Source of the DNA: Desulfobacterales bacterium
GTDB lineage: Bacteria > Desulfobacterota > Desulfobacteria > Desulfobacterales > C00003060
Direction of reading: 5' to 3'
Length of the DNA stretch: 11,328 nt
NCBI GenBank assembly: GCA_030616425.1
Contig: JAUWXJ010000061.1
Location: 1-11,328, forward strand
In this document: piece by piece, positions 1 through 6,933 of the stretch
Position numbering within the stretch: position 1 is the first letter of the stretch
How the letters are laid out: each line of letters opens with the position of its first letter
Notes under the pieces: model-generated
Database searches by the model: none
The model's input: the letters and a program-made list of their open reading frames with translations, nothing else
Told to the model about the DNA's origin: nothing
Made by a program: the position numbers and the translations under genes

Positions 1-1071
1 GTCAAAATACCTGTGATCGCCATAGGCAAGATAAACACGCCGAATATAGCTGATGAGATCATCGGGCAGAGGCGGGCCGATTTTGTAGCCATGGCCCGGG
101 GCCTAGTGGCTGACCCTGATTTCCCGCGAAAGGCTGAATCCGGTATGAAGGACGACATCAGGGGGTGTGTCTATTGCCTGGAAGATTGCGCAGAAAAGGG
201 GTACCCGGGCTTGGGAAGGTGCTGTACTGTTAATCCCTTTGCCGGTCTTGAGTATTCCTGGAAGGTTTCGGCTGCTCCTGAGAAAAAGAGGGTTCTTGTA
301 GTGGGCGGTGGTCCGGCAGGGATCCAAGCGGCCATAATATGTAGCCAGAGAGGACATGAGGTGGAATTGTGGGAGCGGGAGACTCAACTCGGCGGCCAGG
401 CCAAGCTCGCGAGCTTGGCGCCCTCTAAGGAGGAAATGTCCGAGGCCCTGCGCTATCTCAAACATTCTCTCTCAAAGAGCCAGGTGAAGGTTCAACTCGG
501 ACTTGAGGCCGAGGTTTCGGATATTGTCGATTCTAACCCGGACGTGGTTATTGTTGCCACCGGTTCGCGACCAAGTATGCTGAAGATCCCTGGTATTGAA
601 TCCAATATGGTAACAGATGTTCGAAGTGTGTACGAGAAGCAGTCAGCCCCGGGCCAGAAAATAGTAATTATCGGTGGGGGCGACACTGGTTGCGAGACAG
701 CCGATTGGCTTGCTGCACCTGGAAGAGAGGTAACGGTGGTCGAGATATTGCCTCATGCGCTGGGCAGGATGAAGAAAATCCCAAAGGAACGGCTACTGTC
801 GAGGCTCTCTGATAAGGGGGTGAGCATCTTAACTGAAACTCAAACGACGTCTATTAATAAGGACAAGGTGTATCTTAAGAAGAAAGACGGCCGGGAGATT
901 GTGCAGGAGGCAGATCAGGTGATCGTGTCTGTCTGTCCTGAGCCGGAGGATACTCTTTTAACGGCCCTGAAAGAAAAGATCAAAGAAGTGGTTGGCGTGG
1001 GTGATGCAGTCTGTCCGGGAAATCTAGGGTCAGCCTTAAGGAGCGGCACTGAAGCAGCCCTAAAAATATAG
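1..1071 (+). CDS. Old Yellow Enzyme family NADH:flavin oxidoreductase / 2,4-dienoyl-CoA reductase type, C-terminal part (5' end outside window)
   Basis: This is the C-terminal 356 residues of a protein whose reading frame is open at base 1, so the start lies upstream; full-length members have about 640-670 residues. Numbering from the first visible GTG at base 13, residues 1-37 match the end of the FMN-binding TIM barrel (VAMARGLVADPDF). A 4Fe-4S site follows with the family spacing C52-x2-C55-x3-C59-x11-C71. An FAD dinucleotide fold begins at about residue 94 (VLVVGGGPAG), and a nested NAD(P)H fold at about 218 (IVIIGGGDTG). This domain order is that of FadH-like 2,4-dienoyl-CoA reductases and related enzymes, which pass electrons from NAD(P)H through FAD, Fe-S and FMN to an enoyl or other unsaturated substrate in the cytoplasm. 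The active-site part of the barrel is not visible, so the substrate cannot be told. The next gene converges on it. Confidence 0.9.
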   Translation, partial: VKIPVIAIGKINTPNIADEIIGQRRADFVAMARGLVADPDFPRKAESGMKDDIRGCVYCLEDCAEKGYPGLGRCCTVNPFAGLEYSWKVSAAPEKKRVLVVGGGPAGIQAAIICSQRGHEVELWERETQLGGQAKLASLAPSKEEMSEALRYLKHSLSKSQVKVQLGLEAEVSDIVDSNPDVVIVATGSRPSMLKIPGIESNMVTDVRSVYEKQSAPGQKIVIIGGGDTGCETADWLAAPGREVTVVEILPHALGRMKKIPKERLLSRLSDKGVSILTETQTTSINKDKVYLKKKDGREIVQEADQVIVSVCPEPEDTLLTALKEKIKEVVGVGDAVCPGNLGSALRSGTEAALKI

Positions 1072-1106
1072 AAGGGACATTTCCATGGTTGACTAGTATT
1101 AACAGC

Positions 1107-1136
1107 TGAGCGACTGTCTTCCCGGGCATTCGCTCA
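1107..1136. terminator. possible hairpin between convergent genes
   Basis: The perfect 7-bp inverted repeat TGAGCGA (1107-1113) and TCGCTCA (1130-1136) has a 16-nt loop and lies between the convergent stops at 1071 and 1134. It overlaps the stop codon of the minus-strand gene. There is no adjacent T-run on either side, so a classical intrinsic terminator is doubtful. Confidence 0.22.
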
Positions 1137-1745
1137 CAGGTACGTTGCAGGATCCTTGATAAAGGCTTCCCGACAACCGGGGTGACAGAAGTAATAGGTC
1201 TTACCCTGATACTCAAGGCTCGCAGCTGCGGCGGTGGAATCCACCTGCATTTTACAAACCGGATCAATGGCCATTGAGGATGCGGATGCGGCCGTCTTCG
1301 TGCTCCTCTTTATGATACGGGTTATAACAGGAGCAAACTGGTTATCAACTGCCATCCTTCTGTAACTTACCCAGGCTATTATGCTTCCCAGCACCAGACC
1401 CGCCACGGCAACAAAGACAGCACCAGCCTCATTAACAGCCAATCTCTGGTTTAAGAGCACGGCAACTGTAATGCCCAACATCAGTCCCATCGCGGGTAAT
1501 CCCAAAAGAGTGGCAGCGCTTTTCATAAGCGCTCCGGGTGTACGACCTACGGAAACCAGATCGCCCACGCCTGCCCCGGCCCTGTTTAATGCTTCAACGA
1601 TTACGGTGGAGCCATCGGTCGCACAATGACAGACCCGCTTGCTAACCTCGGGGGCACCGGGAATGCTGGGTTTACCCGGCTGGATGATCACATCGGCTTT
1701 ACCATTCTGTTTAAGGCTCGCCACGAAACCTTCATACTGTGACAT
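1134..1745 (-). CDS. RseC/MucC-family membrane protein fused to a C-terminal YHS domain
   Basis: The 203-residue protein has two recognisable parts. Residues about 1-145 follow the RseC/MucC (SoxR-reducing system) plan: a short N-terminal region, a Cys pair (C39, C41), a GAGVGDLVSVG segment, then two hydrophobic helices at about 78-98 and 107-127. Residues 159-203 form a YHS domain (DPVCKMQVD, then YYFCHPGCREAF) with C164, C187, H188 and C191, as found attached to heavy-metal ATPases and other metal-handling proteins. RseC proteins modulate sigma-E signalling or act with Rnf-type SoxR reduction; YHS domains are linked to metal binding. With the usual RseC topology, the YHS domain would face the cytoplasm. 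The Cys cluster is reduced compared with E. coli RseC, which has four or more. The ATG is preceded by GAGGAAAGG, a good ribosome binding site. It is last in a minus-strand group of membrane proteins. The function of the fusion is not known to me. Confidence 0.8.
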   Translation of the reverse strand: MSQYEGFVASLKQNGKADVIIQPGKPSIPGAPEVSKRVCHCATDGSTVIVEALNRAGAGVGDLVSVGRTPGALMKSAATLLGLPAMGLMLGITVAVLLNQRLAVNEAGAVFVAVAGLVLGSIIAWVSYRRMAVDNQFAPVITRIIKRSTKTAASASSMAIDPVCKMQVDSTAAAASLEYQGKTYYFCHPGCREAFIKDPATYL

Positions 1746-1852
1746 TTTTCCTTTCCTCTATAGCTCAGTCGTTGGAACCTGGTTGTTGTTAACCCTGCTA
1801 TGTTAAAGTCCATTCCCTGAAGAATAGATGCTCGGGTAGGGACCAATCAAAC

Positions 1853-2752
1853 CTATTCGCTGATCTCTTGTTCTATGATGTCGTTCGGTACTGGTGCTGG
1901 GGCATCTGATACGGTTTCAGCAGCAGACTTCTCTTTGGGATGAGTTTGGGCCTCAGGCACGCTGCTTCCTGCGGTCGTGGTGATCTGCTCTTGTAGCCGC
2001 AAGACCTCCTCCTTGATTGATTTTATCTCCTTCTTCAGCATAGAGATTGTTGTCTGATAACTTGACCACTTATCCTCGAGTATATTGGCAAGCTCTTGTT
2101 TGTCTATCTTGCGCTTTGAAAGGGCATTGATAGCTGAATCCTGTCTTTCTGCATTGTTTCTTGCCCTTTCGATAGCCTGAACTATACCGGTCACCTCTTT
2201 TCTCAATACCCCTTCCAGGCTTTCAACAATCTGCTTCTGGTCATGCAACACACCTTGCAATTCTGAAAAGGTTTCGGCAACTTCAGCAGAGTGCTTTTTC
2301 ATGGCTTGTTCCAAGGCTTTCTTGTCTGCTTTCGACCTGATTAGCTTTTTCATCTCCCGCTGATTCCTTTTTAAATCTTCCCTGATAGATGCAGTCGATT
2401 TCCTGAGGGCAGACAATGATTTCTCAAGTTCTGTGTACTGGTCCGACAAGGATGCTGTCTTATCAACAACATCCTCAGAGAGCGATCGGACTTCTTTTGA
2501 TCCTGTAACTTGCACCTGCGCAAGCCTATCCCTCAGCTCAAGGTAGGCAAACACCAAGATTACACCCAGCAGGCACGGAACCAGTATTGACAGTAATGTA
2601 ATTCGTAGATTCAACCTTTGAATCTGCGATTCCTGATGCAAACTGCGCATTTCATCCCTATAAGAGAGACCAGGAGATCCTCCGTTTATCTTGATTTCTC
2701 TTTCAGAAGGGATTTGATCCTCTTGGTTTTCTTTGCTCGGCAAGTCGTTCAC
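1853..2752 (-). CDS. single-pass membrane protein with long coiled coil, function unknown
   Basis: No known family was recognised. The 299-residue protein has a charged N-terminal tail of about 48 residues, one strongly hydrophobic helix at about 51-70 (ITLLSILVPCLLGVILVFAY), then about 190 residues rich in Lys, Glu, Gln and Leu with heptad-like spacing (about 72-265), typical of a long coiled coil. The last 35 residues are Pro/Ala/Glu-rich and probably disordered. There is no cleavable signal peptide; the net-basic segment before the helix and the acidic tail would fit a cytoplasmic N-terminus and a periplasmic rod, but this is inferred. The start is GTG at 2750-2752, preceded by GGGAGG four bases upstream; no better start was seen. 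It lies 64 bp downstream of the rhomboid gene and about 107 bp upstream of the RseC-YHS gene on the same strand, so co-expression is plausible. Confidence 0.75.
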   Translation of the reverse strand: MNDLPSKENQEDQIPSEREIKINGGSPGLSYRDEMRSLHQESQIQRLNLRITLLSILVPCLLGVILVFAYLELRDRLAQVQVTGSKEVRSLSEDVVDKTASLSDQYTELEKSLSALRKSTASIREDLKRNQREMKKLIRSKADKKALEQAMKKHSAEVAETFSELQGVLHDQKQIVESLEGVLRKEVTGIVQAIERARNNAERQDSAINALSKRKIDKQELANILEDKWSSYQTTISMLKKEIKSIKEEVLRLQEQITTTAGSSVPEAQTHPKEKSAAETVSDAPAPVPNDIIEQEISE

Positions 2753-2816
2753 GATACCTCCCTAAAGTCGCACAACCTCCAGCTTATCTCTCGAAAATTC
2801 CCCACCTACTGATCTT

Positions 2817-3674
2817 TTAAAAAGCGCTAATCCAAGATGTTACGATGAGACTCAACGTTACAACAAGGAAAAATGCCTGGTACGGCCTTGCCGCTGGTCG
2901 TTTTACAAAAAAACCATAAAGTGCCCCGACCATGATCCCCACTAGAAAGCCAAACAGATGAGCTGTAACATCAGAATATTTCGCACTGCCAAGAAAAGCA
3001 AGAAGAGCCAGGCCACCGCCCAGCGGCAGCCATGCCCTTGTCAGGCTACCGCGTAGCCTGAACTTTTTCACGAACTGATACCCTGCCAGTATACCGATGG
3101 CTCCAAAAATAGCAGTGGAGGACCCAACCGAAAGATGATCGCTACGGTATAAGAAGGCATTCATAAGATTGCCGCCAATGCCAGTGACCAGGATTGTAAG
3201 CCACCCAACCCCTGACCCCATAATGCGACATACAGCTGTGCCAAACAAGGCTATGCCGAGCATATTGCCGACAAGATGTAATCCATTGGAATGAATCATC
3301 AGGGAAGTAACTGTCCTGTAGAATTCTCCGTGCAGGATTTGCTGGGCAGCTGAACCGTATGTCTTGATAAAAGCTTGGCTGTCATGGCCTATTGCAATGG
3401 CTGCATGCAGTGCTGCCAAGGCAAGAGATACCCATACCCCCGTGAGCGTCTTCCCATACTCGAATGAGTGGACTTCCTGTATCGGACGGGCACCCTGATT
3501 CTCTTTAAGATACTCTTCAACGGCATCCAGGGCCTTCTCATAGGCAGCGCCACGCACATACATGTCCCAACCATGTTTCCCTTTCCTCACATTGTATTGA
3601 ATACCAGATGAGCTCAGGACCAGCCCGTATGCATCAGCCTCATCTGTTGTTAGGTTTTTGAATATATTATACAT
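2817..3674 (-). CDS. rhomboid family intramembrane serine protease with N-terminal cytosolic domain
   Basis: The 285-residue protein has a rhomboid core at about 75-283 with six to seven hydrophobic segments. Diagnostic motifs are H128-SNGLH133-LVGN137 in helix 2 (the GlpG HxxxN equivalent), the catalytic serine S186 in G184-S-S-T-A-I-F-G, and the catalytic histidine H239 in TAHLFGFLVG. The Ser/His dyad is therefore complete and the protease is probably active, cleaving single-pass membrane proteins within the inner membrane. Residues 8-60 form a soluble alpha/beta-like domain before the membrane part, similar in position to the GlpG N-terminal domain. The ATG at 3672-3674 has only a weak purine-rich stretch upstream. 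The gene heads a minus-strand group with the coiled-coil membrane protein and the RseC-YHS protein. Its substrate is unknown; the neighbouring single-pass coiled-coil protein is one testable candidate, on proximity alone. Confidence 0.88.
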   Translation of the reverse strand: MYNIFKNLTTDEADAYGLVLSSSGIQYNVRKGKHGWDMYVRGAAYEKALDAVEEYLKENQGARPIQEVHSFEYGKTLTGVWVSLALAALHAAIAIGHDSQAFIKTYGSAAQQILHGEFYRTVTSLMIHSNGLHLVGNMLGIALFGTAVCRIMGSGVGWLTILVTGIGGNLMNAFLYRSDHLSVGSSTAIFGAIGILAGYQFVKKFRLRGSLTRAWLPLGGGLALLAFLGSAKYSDVTAHLFGFLVGIMVGALYGFFVKRPAARPYQAFFLVVTLSLIVTSWISAF

Positions 3675-3930
3675 TCACAAAATCTATCTCGTTCCTATCC
3701 ATAATGGCTCTTATTGCGATTACCAAGGCCGACAATATGCTTCAGGCAGCCCCTTCCCCCTCGCCTCAATTCTGGCATATTCTAAAAAATAACATGTTTT
3801 CTTCTCCTTTGCCAATCGATTGCGAAACGTTCCTTCTGAATAGACTGTTCAACAGACAACGACCGACGGACATCACTGGAATTTTGGGGTTGATTTTTTC
3901 TTATCCAAAATATAGGTATAATTGCTAAGT
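3675..3930. other. intergenic stretch, no convincing gene
   Basis: This is the first half of the 554-bp gap between the divergent rhomboid and EF-G-like genes. An open frame on the plus strand at 3704-3928 (74 codons) has no recognisable motif, no clear ribosome binding site and no coding-like composition, so it is not called. The minus-strand promoter of the rhomboid gene should lie here, but I cannot point to a convincing pair of hexamers. Confidence 0.5.
3917..3922 (+). promoter_or_regulatory. possible -10 box for the EF-G-like gene leader
   Basis: A consensus TATAAT sits in an AT-rich stretch. The best -35-like hexamer, TTGATT at 3890-3895, is 21 bp away, which is too far for a standard promoter. 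If used, transcription would start near 3929 and give a leader of about 300 nt carrying the folded element at 4001-4143. Confidence 0.3.
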
Positions 3931-3957
3931 AAGTGTCTAAAGTGCCTAAAGTTACTA
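3931..3957. repeat. three degenerate copies of a 9-bp tandem repeat
   Basis: The units AAGTGTCTA, AAGTGCCTA and AAGTTACTA follow each other without gaps. The 14-mer AGTGCCTAAAGTTA at 3941-3954 occurs again, in the same orientation, at 8734-8747, where it forms the left end of the palindromic intergenic block. This points to a dispersed intergenic repeat in this genome. Confidence 0.55.
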
Positions 3958-4000
3958 AAAAGTACATTAACTACCCGACATCATACAGGGGGCTCATGAT

Positions 4001-4143
4001 GTCTCTTCTGGAGTGACTGGCGGTAGGGCGCCGTGTTTTTGTGACTTATCTGTGGGGGAAACCGCAGCTCCCGCTTGCGGGAAAATGCGGAGGGGGTAAG
4101 AATCCCACGCAGATAAGTTACGAAAAACACCAGCCCGGGAGAC
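4001..4143 (+). ncRNA. highly structured element in the EF-G-like gene leader (unassigned; possible cis-regulatory RNA or palindromic repeat)
   Basis: A long interrupted hairpin is visible by eye. The main stem pairs 4033-4052 with 4110-4130 (GTGTTTTT with AAAAACAC, ACTTATCTG with CAGATAAGT, one G-T pair and one bulge) and continues as 4053-4057 with 4103-4107. The apical part holds CCGCA/TGCGG (4062-4066/4086-4090) and CCCG/CGGG inside it. Outside, GTCTC (4001-4005) pairs with GAGAC (4139-4143), and a small side hairpin GGCG/CGCC lies at 4019-4032. It ends 85 bp before the EF-G-like ATG. A further arm may follow: GAAAG (4151-4155) with CTTTC (4195-4199), enclosing GACATT/AATGTC. I compared it by memory with cobalamin, guanidine-I, TPP, c-di-GMP and 6S RNAs and could not match it. 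The strand is inferred from the downstream gene; a mobile palindrome is the alternative. Confidence 0.5.
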
Positions 4144-4228
4144 TCGGAACGAAAGAAAAGACATTATAAGCCCAAACCAATGTCGGGTATAAAACTTTCT
4201 CATTAGTAAGGATTGGAGAGGAGTTTTC

Positions 4229-6298
4229 ATGAGTGAATCTGTCACCGAATTGAGAAACATTGGACTGATTGGCCATGGGGGAGCAGGCAAGACCTCTCTA
4301 GCCGAGGCCTTCCTATTTGACACTGGAGTTACCACTCGTTTGGGAAGTGTGGATCAGGGGAACAGCGTGATGGATTTTGAGCCTGAGGAAGTACGGCGAC
4401 ACGTAAGCATAAGCACTGCCTTCCATCATTATACCTGGAAAAAACTCAAGGTAAATATCATCGATACCCCTGGAGACGCCAATTTTTTTTCAGACACCCG
4501 GTCCTGCCTACAGGCAGCCGATGGCGCTATTGTGGTGATAGAGGCAATCGATGGGGTAAAGGTGCAAACCGAACAGGCCTGGGAATTTGCAGACCAACTT
4601 GAGATACCAAAGGCGGTCTTTATCAACAAGATGGATCGGGACCGGGCCGATTTTTTCGCAACCTTCAAGGATGTGGCCGACACCTTCAGCCCAAAACCGA
4701 TTCTCTTGCAATTGCCCATAGGTGCAGAAGAAAACTTCAAGGGAGTAGTGGATCTTATCAGCCAGAAGGCATATTTATACGAAAAAGGCGGGAAATCGAA
4801 GACCGGGAAAATCCCTGCAGAAATGGAAGATCAGGTGGCAGCCGAGCGGGAGGCCTTGATCGAAAACATTGCCGAAGCCGATGACACACTCTTGGAAAAA
4901 TATTTGGACGGCCACCCCCTTACAGATGAAGAGCTTATGCAGGGGTTGCGTGCTGGCACCCTTGGCCGTGCCTTTGTACCGGTGCTATGCGGTTCAGCCA
5001 CCAGGAATATTGGGCTTGATCGCTTGATGGATTTTATCAATGAGTCTTTCCCGTCTCCCCTTGACCGAGGTCCAAAGGTTGTTATCGACCCTGATACTAG
5101 AGACACAATGGAGCGGCGTCCTGCTCCGGACGACTCCTTCTCTGCCCTGGTCTTTAAGACGATTGCCGACCCGTATGCCGGGAGACTCAGTATCTTCAGA
5201 GTCTATTCTGGAACCGTAAAGCCGGACGGATTCTTCTATAATTCAACCAAGGTGACCAAGGAGCGGTACGGGCAGCTTTTTCAGCTGGCTGGTGGCGAGC
5301 AGGAGGCTATTTCAGAGGCAGGTCCAGGCAATATCGTGGCTGTTGCCAAGCTAAAAGAAACTACCACAGGGGACACCCTGTGTGATGAGTCGAACAAGAT
5401 ACGCTTTGAGAGTGTTGAACCATTGCCGGCCCTTATGTCGTATGCCATAGAGCCCAGGTCCAAGAAGGATGAGGACAAGGTATTAACTTCGATTTCCAGG
5501 TTACTAGAGGAGGATCCCACCCTCAAGCTCAACCGAGACCTGCAAACCAGAGAAATTATCATCTCCGGTATTGGCCAGATCCACCTGGAGACCATGATCG
5601 AAAAGCTTAAGCGCAAGTTCGGTGTAGAGGTGGACATGAAGATCCCCAAGATTCCGTACAAGGAAACGATCAAGCAGGCGGTCAAGCGGGTAATCTATCG
5701 GCACAAGAAGCAGACAGGTGGAAGAGGTCAGTTTGCAGAGGTACATTTCGACATCTTTCCCCTTGAAGAGGGTAATGGCTTTGAGTTTGAACAGGCACTG
5801 TCAGGTATGAACGTACCCCGCAACTTTGTACCTGCAGTGGAAAAGGGGATAACTGAGGCCATGCAGTCTGGTGTCATGGCTGGTTATCCGGTTGTGGATG
5901 TAAAGGTCCGCTTCTATGATGGCAAGTCCCATGAAGTGGATTCTTCTGAGATGGCATTCAAGATTGCCGCATCCATGTGCTTTAAGAAAGGTTTTCATGA
6001 AGCCAAACCTACCCTACTCGAGCCGATCATGAACATATCTATCACTGTCCCAGAGGACTACATGGGCGATGTGATAGGAGATTTGAACAGCAGGCGGGGG
6101 AAGGTCCTGGGTGTGGATTCTAAGGGCAAGAGGCAGGTCATCCGCGCTCAAGTACCCATGGCTGAAACCTTAAGCTATGCCTCTGATCTTACCTCCATGA
6201 CTGGTGGCAGAGGAGCCTTTGCGACCGAGTTTGACCATTACGACGAGGTGCCAGCCCAGGTCCTCCAGAAGATCGTGGAACAGGCCAAGAACAAATAA
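4229..6298 (+). CDS. fusA: elongation factor G-like translational GTPase (EF-G2/FusA paralogue type)
   Basis: The 689-residue protein has full EF-G length and domain order: G domain (1 to about 280), domain II, domains III-V with KQTGGRGQFAEV and the domain IV motif DGKSHEVDSSEMAFKIAAS, and YMGDVIGDLNSRRG in domain V. G motifs are G1 GHGGAGKT (15-22), G3 DTPGD (79-83), G4 NKMD (133-136) and G5 GSA (255-257). It differs from canonical EF-G (DTPGH, RGITI): the catalytic His position is D83 and the switch I Thr region reads RRHVSIS, with Ser for Thr. The GHGGAGKT loop is typical of the EF-G-like paralogue group. Canonical EF-G drives ribosome translocation and recycling; paralogues may do only one of these or act under stress, so the exact role is open. 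The ATG follows GGAGAGGAG. No S12, S7 or EF-Tu gene flanks it, again unlike the str operon copy. A folded leader lies upstream. Confidence 0.93.
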   Translation: MSESVTELRNIGLIGHGGAGKTSLAEAFLFDTGVTTRLGSVDQGNSVMDFEPEEVRRHVSISTAFHHYTWKKLKVNIIDTPGDANFFSDTRSCLQAADGAIVVIEAIDGVKVQTEQAWEFADQLEIPKAVFINKMDRDRADFFATFKDVADTFSPKPILLQLPIGAEENFKGVVDLISQKAYLYEKGGKSKTGKIPAEMEDQVAAEREALIENIAEADDTLLEKYLDGHPLTDEELMQGLRAGTLGRAFVPVLCGSATRNIGLDRLMDFINESFPSPLDRGPKVVIDPDTRDTMERRPAPDDSFSALVFKTIADPYAGRLSIFRVYSGTVKPDGFFYNSTKVTKERYGQLFQLAGGEQEAISEAGPGNIVAVAKLKETTTGDTLCDESNKIRFESVEPLPALMSYAIEPRSKKDEDKVLTSISRLLEEDPTLKLNRDLQTREIIISGIGQIHLETMIEKLKRKFGVEVDMKIPKIPYKETIKQAVKRVIYRHKKQTGGRGQFAEVHFDIFPLEEGNGFEFEQALSGMNVPRNFVPAVEKGITEAMQSGVMAGYPVVDVKVRFYDGKSHEVDSSEMAFKIAASMCFKKGFHEAKPTLLEPIMNISITVPEDYMGDVIGDLNSRRGKVLGVDSKGKRQVIRAQVPMAETLSYASDLTSMTGGRGAFATEFDHYDEVPAQVLQKIVEQAKNK

Positions 6299-6303
6299 GT
6301 GAG

Positions 6304-6327
6304 CGATTGCGGATTGTCGATTGCGGA
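6304..6327. repeat. direct repeat CGATTGCGGA x2 with a matching inverted copy
   Basis: CGATTGCGGA occurs at 6304-6313 and 6318-6327, four bases apart, right after the EF-G-like stop codon. TCCGCAAT at 6350-6357 is the reverse complement of ATTGCGGA in the second copy, so an 8-bp stem with a 22-nt loop is possible. No T-run follows, so it is not a clear terminator. Confidence 0.45.
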
Positions 6328-6366
6328 AAGAACAGATGACGTAATTTTGTCCGCAATAAAATGATA

Positions 6367-6394
6367 TTGTTTTTTAAGCAAATTGTGGCATACT
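6367..6394 (+). promoter_or_regulatory. possible sigma-70 promoter of the pilZ gene
   Basis: TTGTTT (6367-6372) and CATACT (6389-6394) are separated by 16 bp, about 50 bp before the PilZ ATG. Both hexamers deviate from consensus. A nearby TGGCAT resembles half of a sigma-54 site, but the -12 element is off by one base. Confidence 0.33.
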
Positions 6395-6441
6395 AGATGG
6401 CAAAGAACAATTATGCACACACCTTATGAGGAGGTTGTGTC

Positions 6442-6819
6442 ATGACCATCCAAAAGGAGGTCGTCGAGCAAAGGCAGCATAAGCGGTTTCGAGTCCGGGA
6501 CGATGCGTTCGTCATGCTCAAGCCCCCTGATACTGGAACGGGTCGACTAATAGATATCAGCATGGGCGGACTTACGTTTGAGCATGTTTCAAGCCGAGCG
6601 TCACCAATCGAAGCAACTGAACTGGACATATGCCTAACAGGTAGTACTTTTATACTGTATGATGTACAGTGTCGAAGCATTTGGGAGTTGTCAATCTACG
6701 AAAAGTCCGACACCCCCCTATACAGGAGGCGATATGGGGTGCAATTTGACGAGTTGACGACTGCCCAGATACGTCTGCTGGAATATTTCATTGAGAACCA
6801 CACCATGGGTGAGGTGTAA
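6442..6819 (+). CDS. stand-alone PilZ domain protein (putative c-di-GMP receptor)
   Basis: The 125-residue protein is a single PilZ domain. The N-terminal RxxxR switch motif is R11-QHK-R15 (followed by F-R-V-R), and the second c-di-GMP motif D/NxSxxG is D38-I-S-M-G-G43; both are intact, so binding of cyclic di-GMP is expected. The strand ending RRRYGVQFDELT is the usual late part of the fold. There is no signal peptide, membrane helix or attached output domain, so it would work in the cytoplasm by binding a partner that is not evident here. The ATG at 6442 has a near-perfect ribosome binding site, GAGGAGG at 6428-6434, seven bases upstream. The gap to the upstream EF-G-like gene is 143 bp, with a possible own promoter. 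An intrinsic terminator follows at 6858-6887. No diguanylate cyclase or motility gene lies in the window. Confidence 0.88.
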   Translation: MTIQKEVVEQRQHKRFRVRDDAFVMLKPPDTGTGRLIDISMGGLTFEHVSSRASPIEATELDICLTGSTFILYDVQCRSIWELSIYEKSDTPLYRRRYGVQFDELTTAQIRLLEYFIENHTMGEV

Positions 6820-6857
6820 GTTTAAGACCCAGATAGACATTGATTGTCAAAGAGCAG

Positions 6858-6887
6858 GGCAGAGTCACGGTTGGCTCTGCCTTTCTT
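6858..6887 (+). terminator. intrinsic terminator downstream of pilZ
   Basis: The 10-bp stem GGCAGAGTCA / TGGCTCTGCC (one G-T pair) with tetraloop CGGT spans 6858-6881 and is followed directly by TTTCTT. It starts 38 bp after the PilZ stop codon and is the clearest terminator in the window. Confidence 0.85.
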
Positions 6888-6933
6888 GTCTGAATACCCA
6901 TATATTGTTGTCCTGGTGTGGCTTCCAAAAGTT

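Noticed and set aside
1757..1830. tRNA-like start (CTATAGCTCAGTCGTTGG resembles a D-arm)
   Set aside because: No T-arm with a GTTCRANYC loop, no acceptor stem and no anticodon arm could be assembled around it.
3704..3928. Plus-strand open frame of 74 codons between the rhomboid and EF-G-like genes
   Set aside because: No ribosome binding site, no recognisable domain and a composition unlike the real genes here; probably chance.
4001..4143. Guanidine-I or cobalamin riboswitch, suggested by GGTAGGGCGCCG and AGCCCGGGAGAC segments
   Set aside because: The other conserved blocks of these classes (for guanidine-I the CTGGTCCGAGAG segment; for cobalamin the full core before the AGCCAGGAGACC-like end) are not present. 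The long stem also does not follow their layout.
4001..4143. 6S RNA
   Set aside because: Although it is a long hairpin, the large central bubble flanked by paired arms expected for 6S RNA is not clear, and the element is shorter than usual.
6386..6402. Sigma-54 promoter (TGGCAT near pilZ)
   Set aside because: The -12 GC is one base too far away and the TTGC element is missing.
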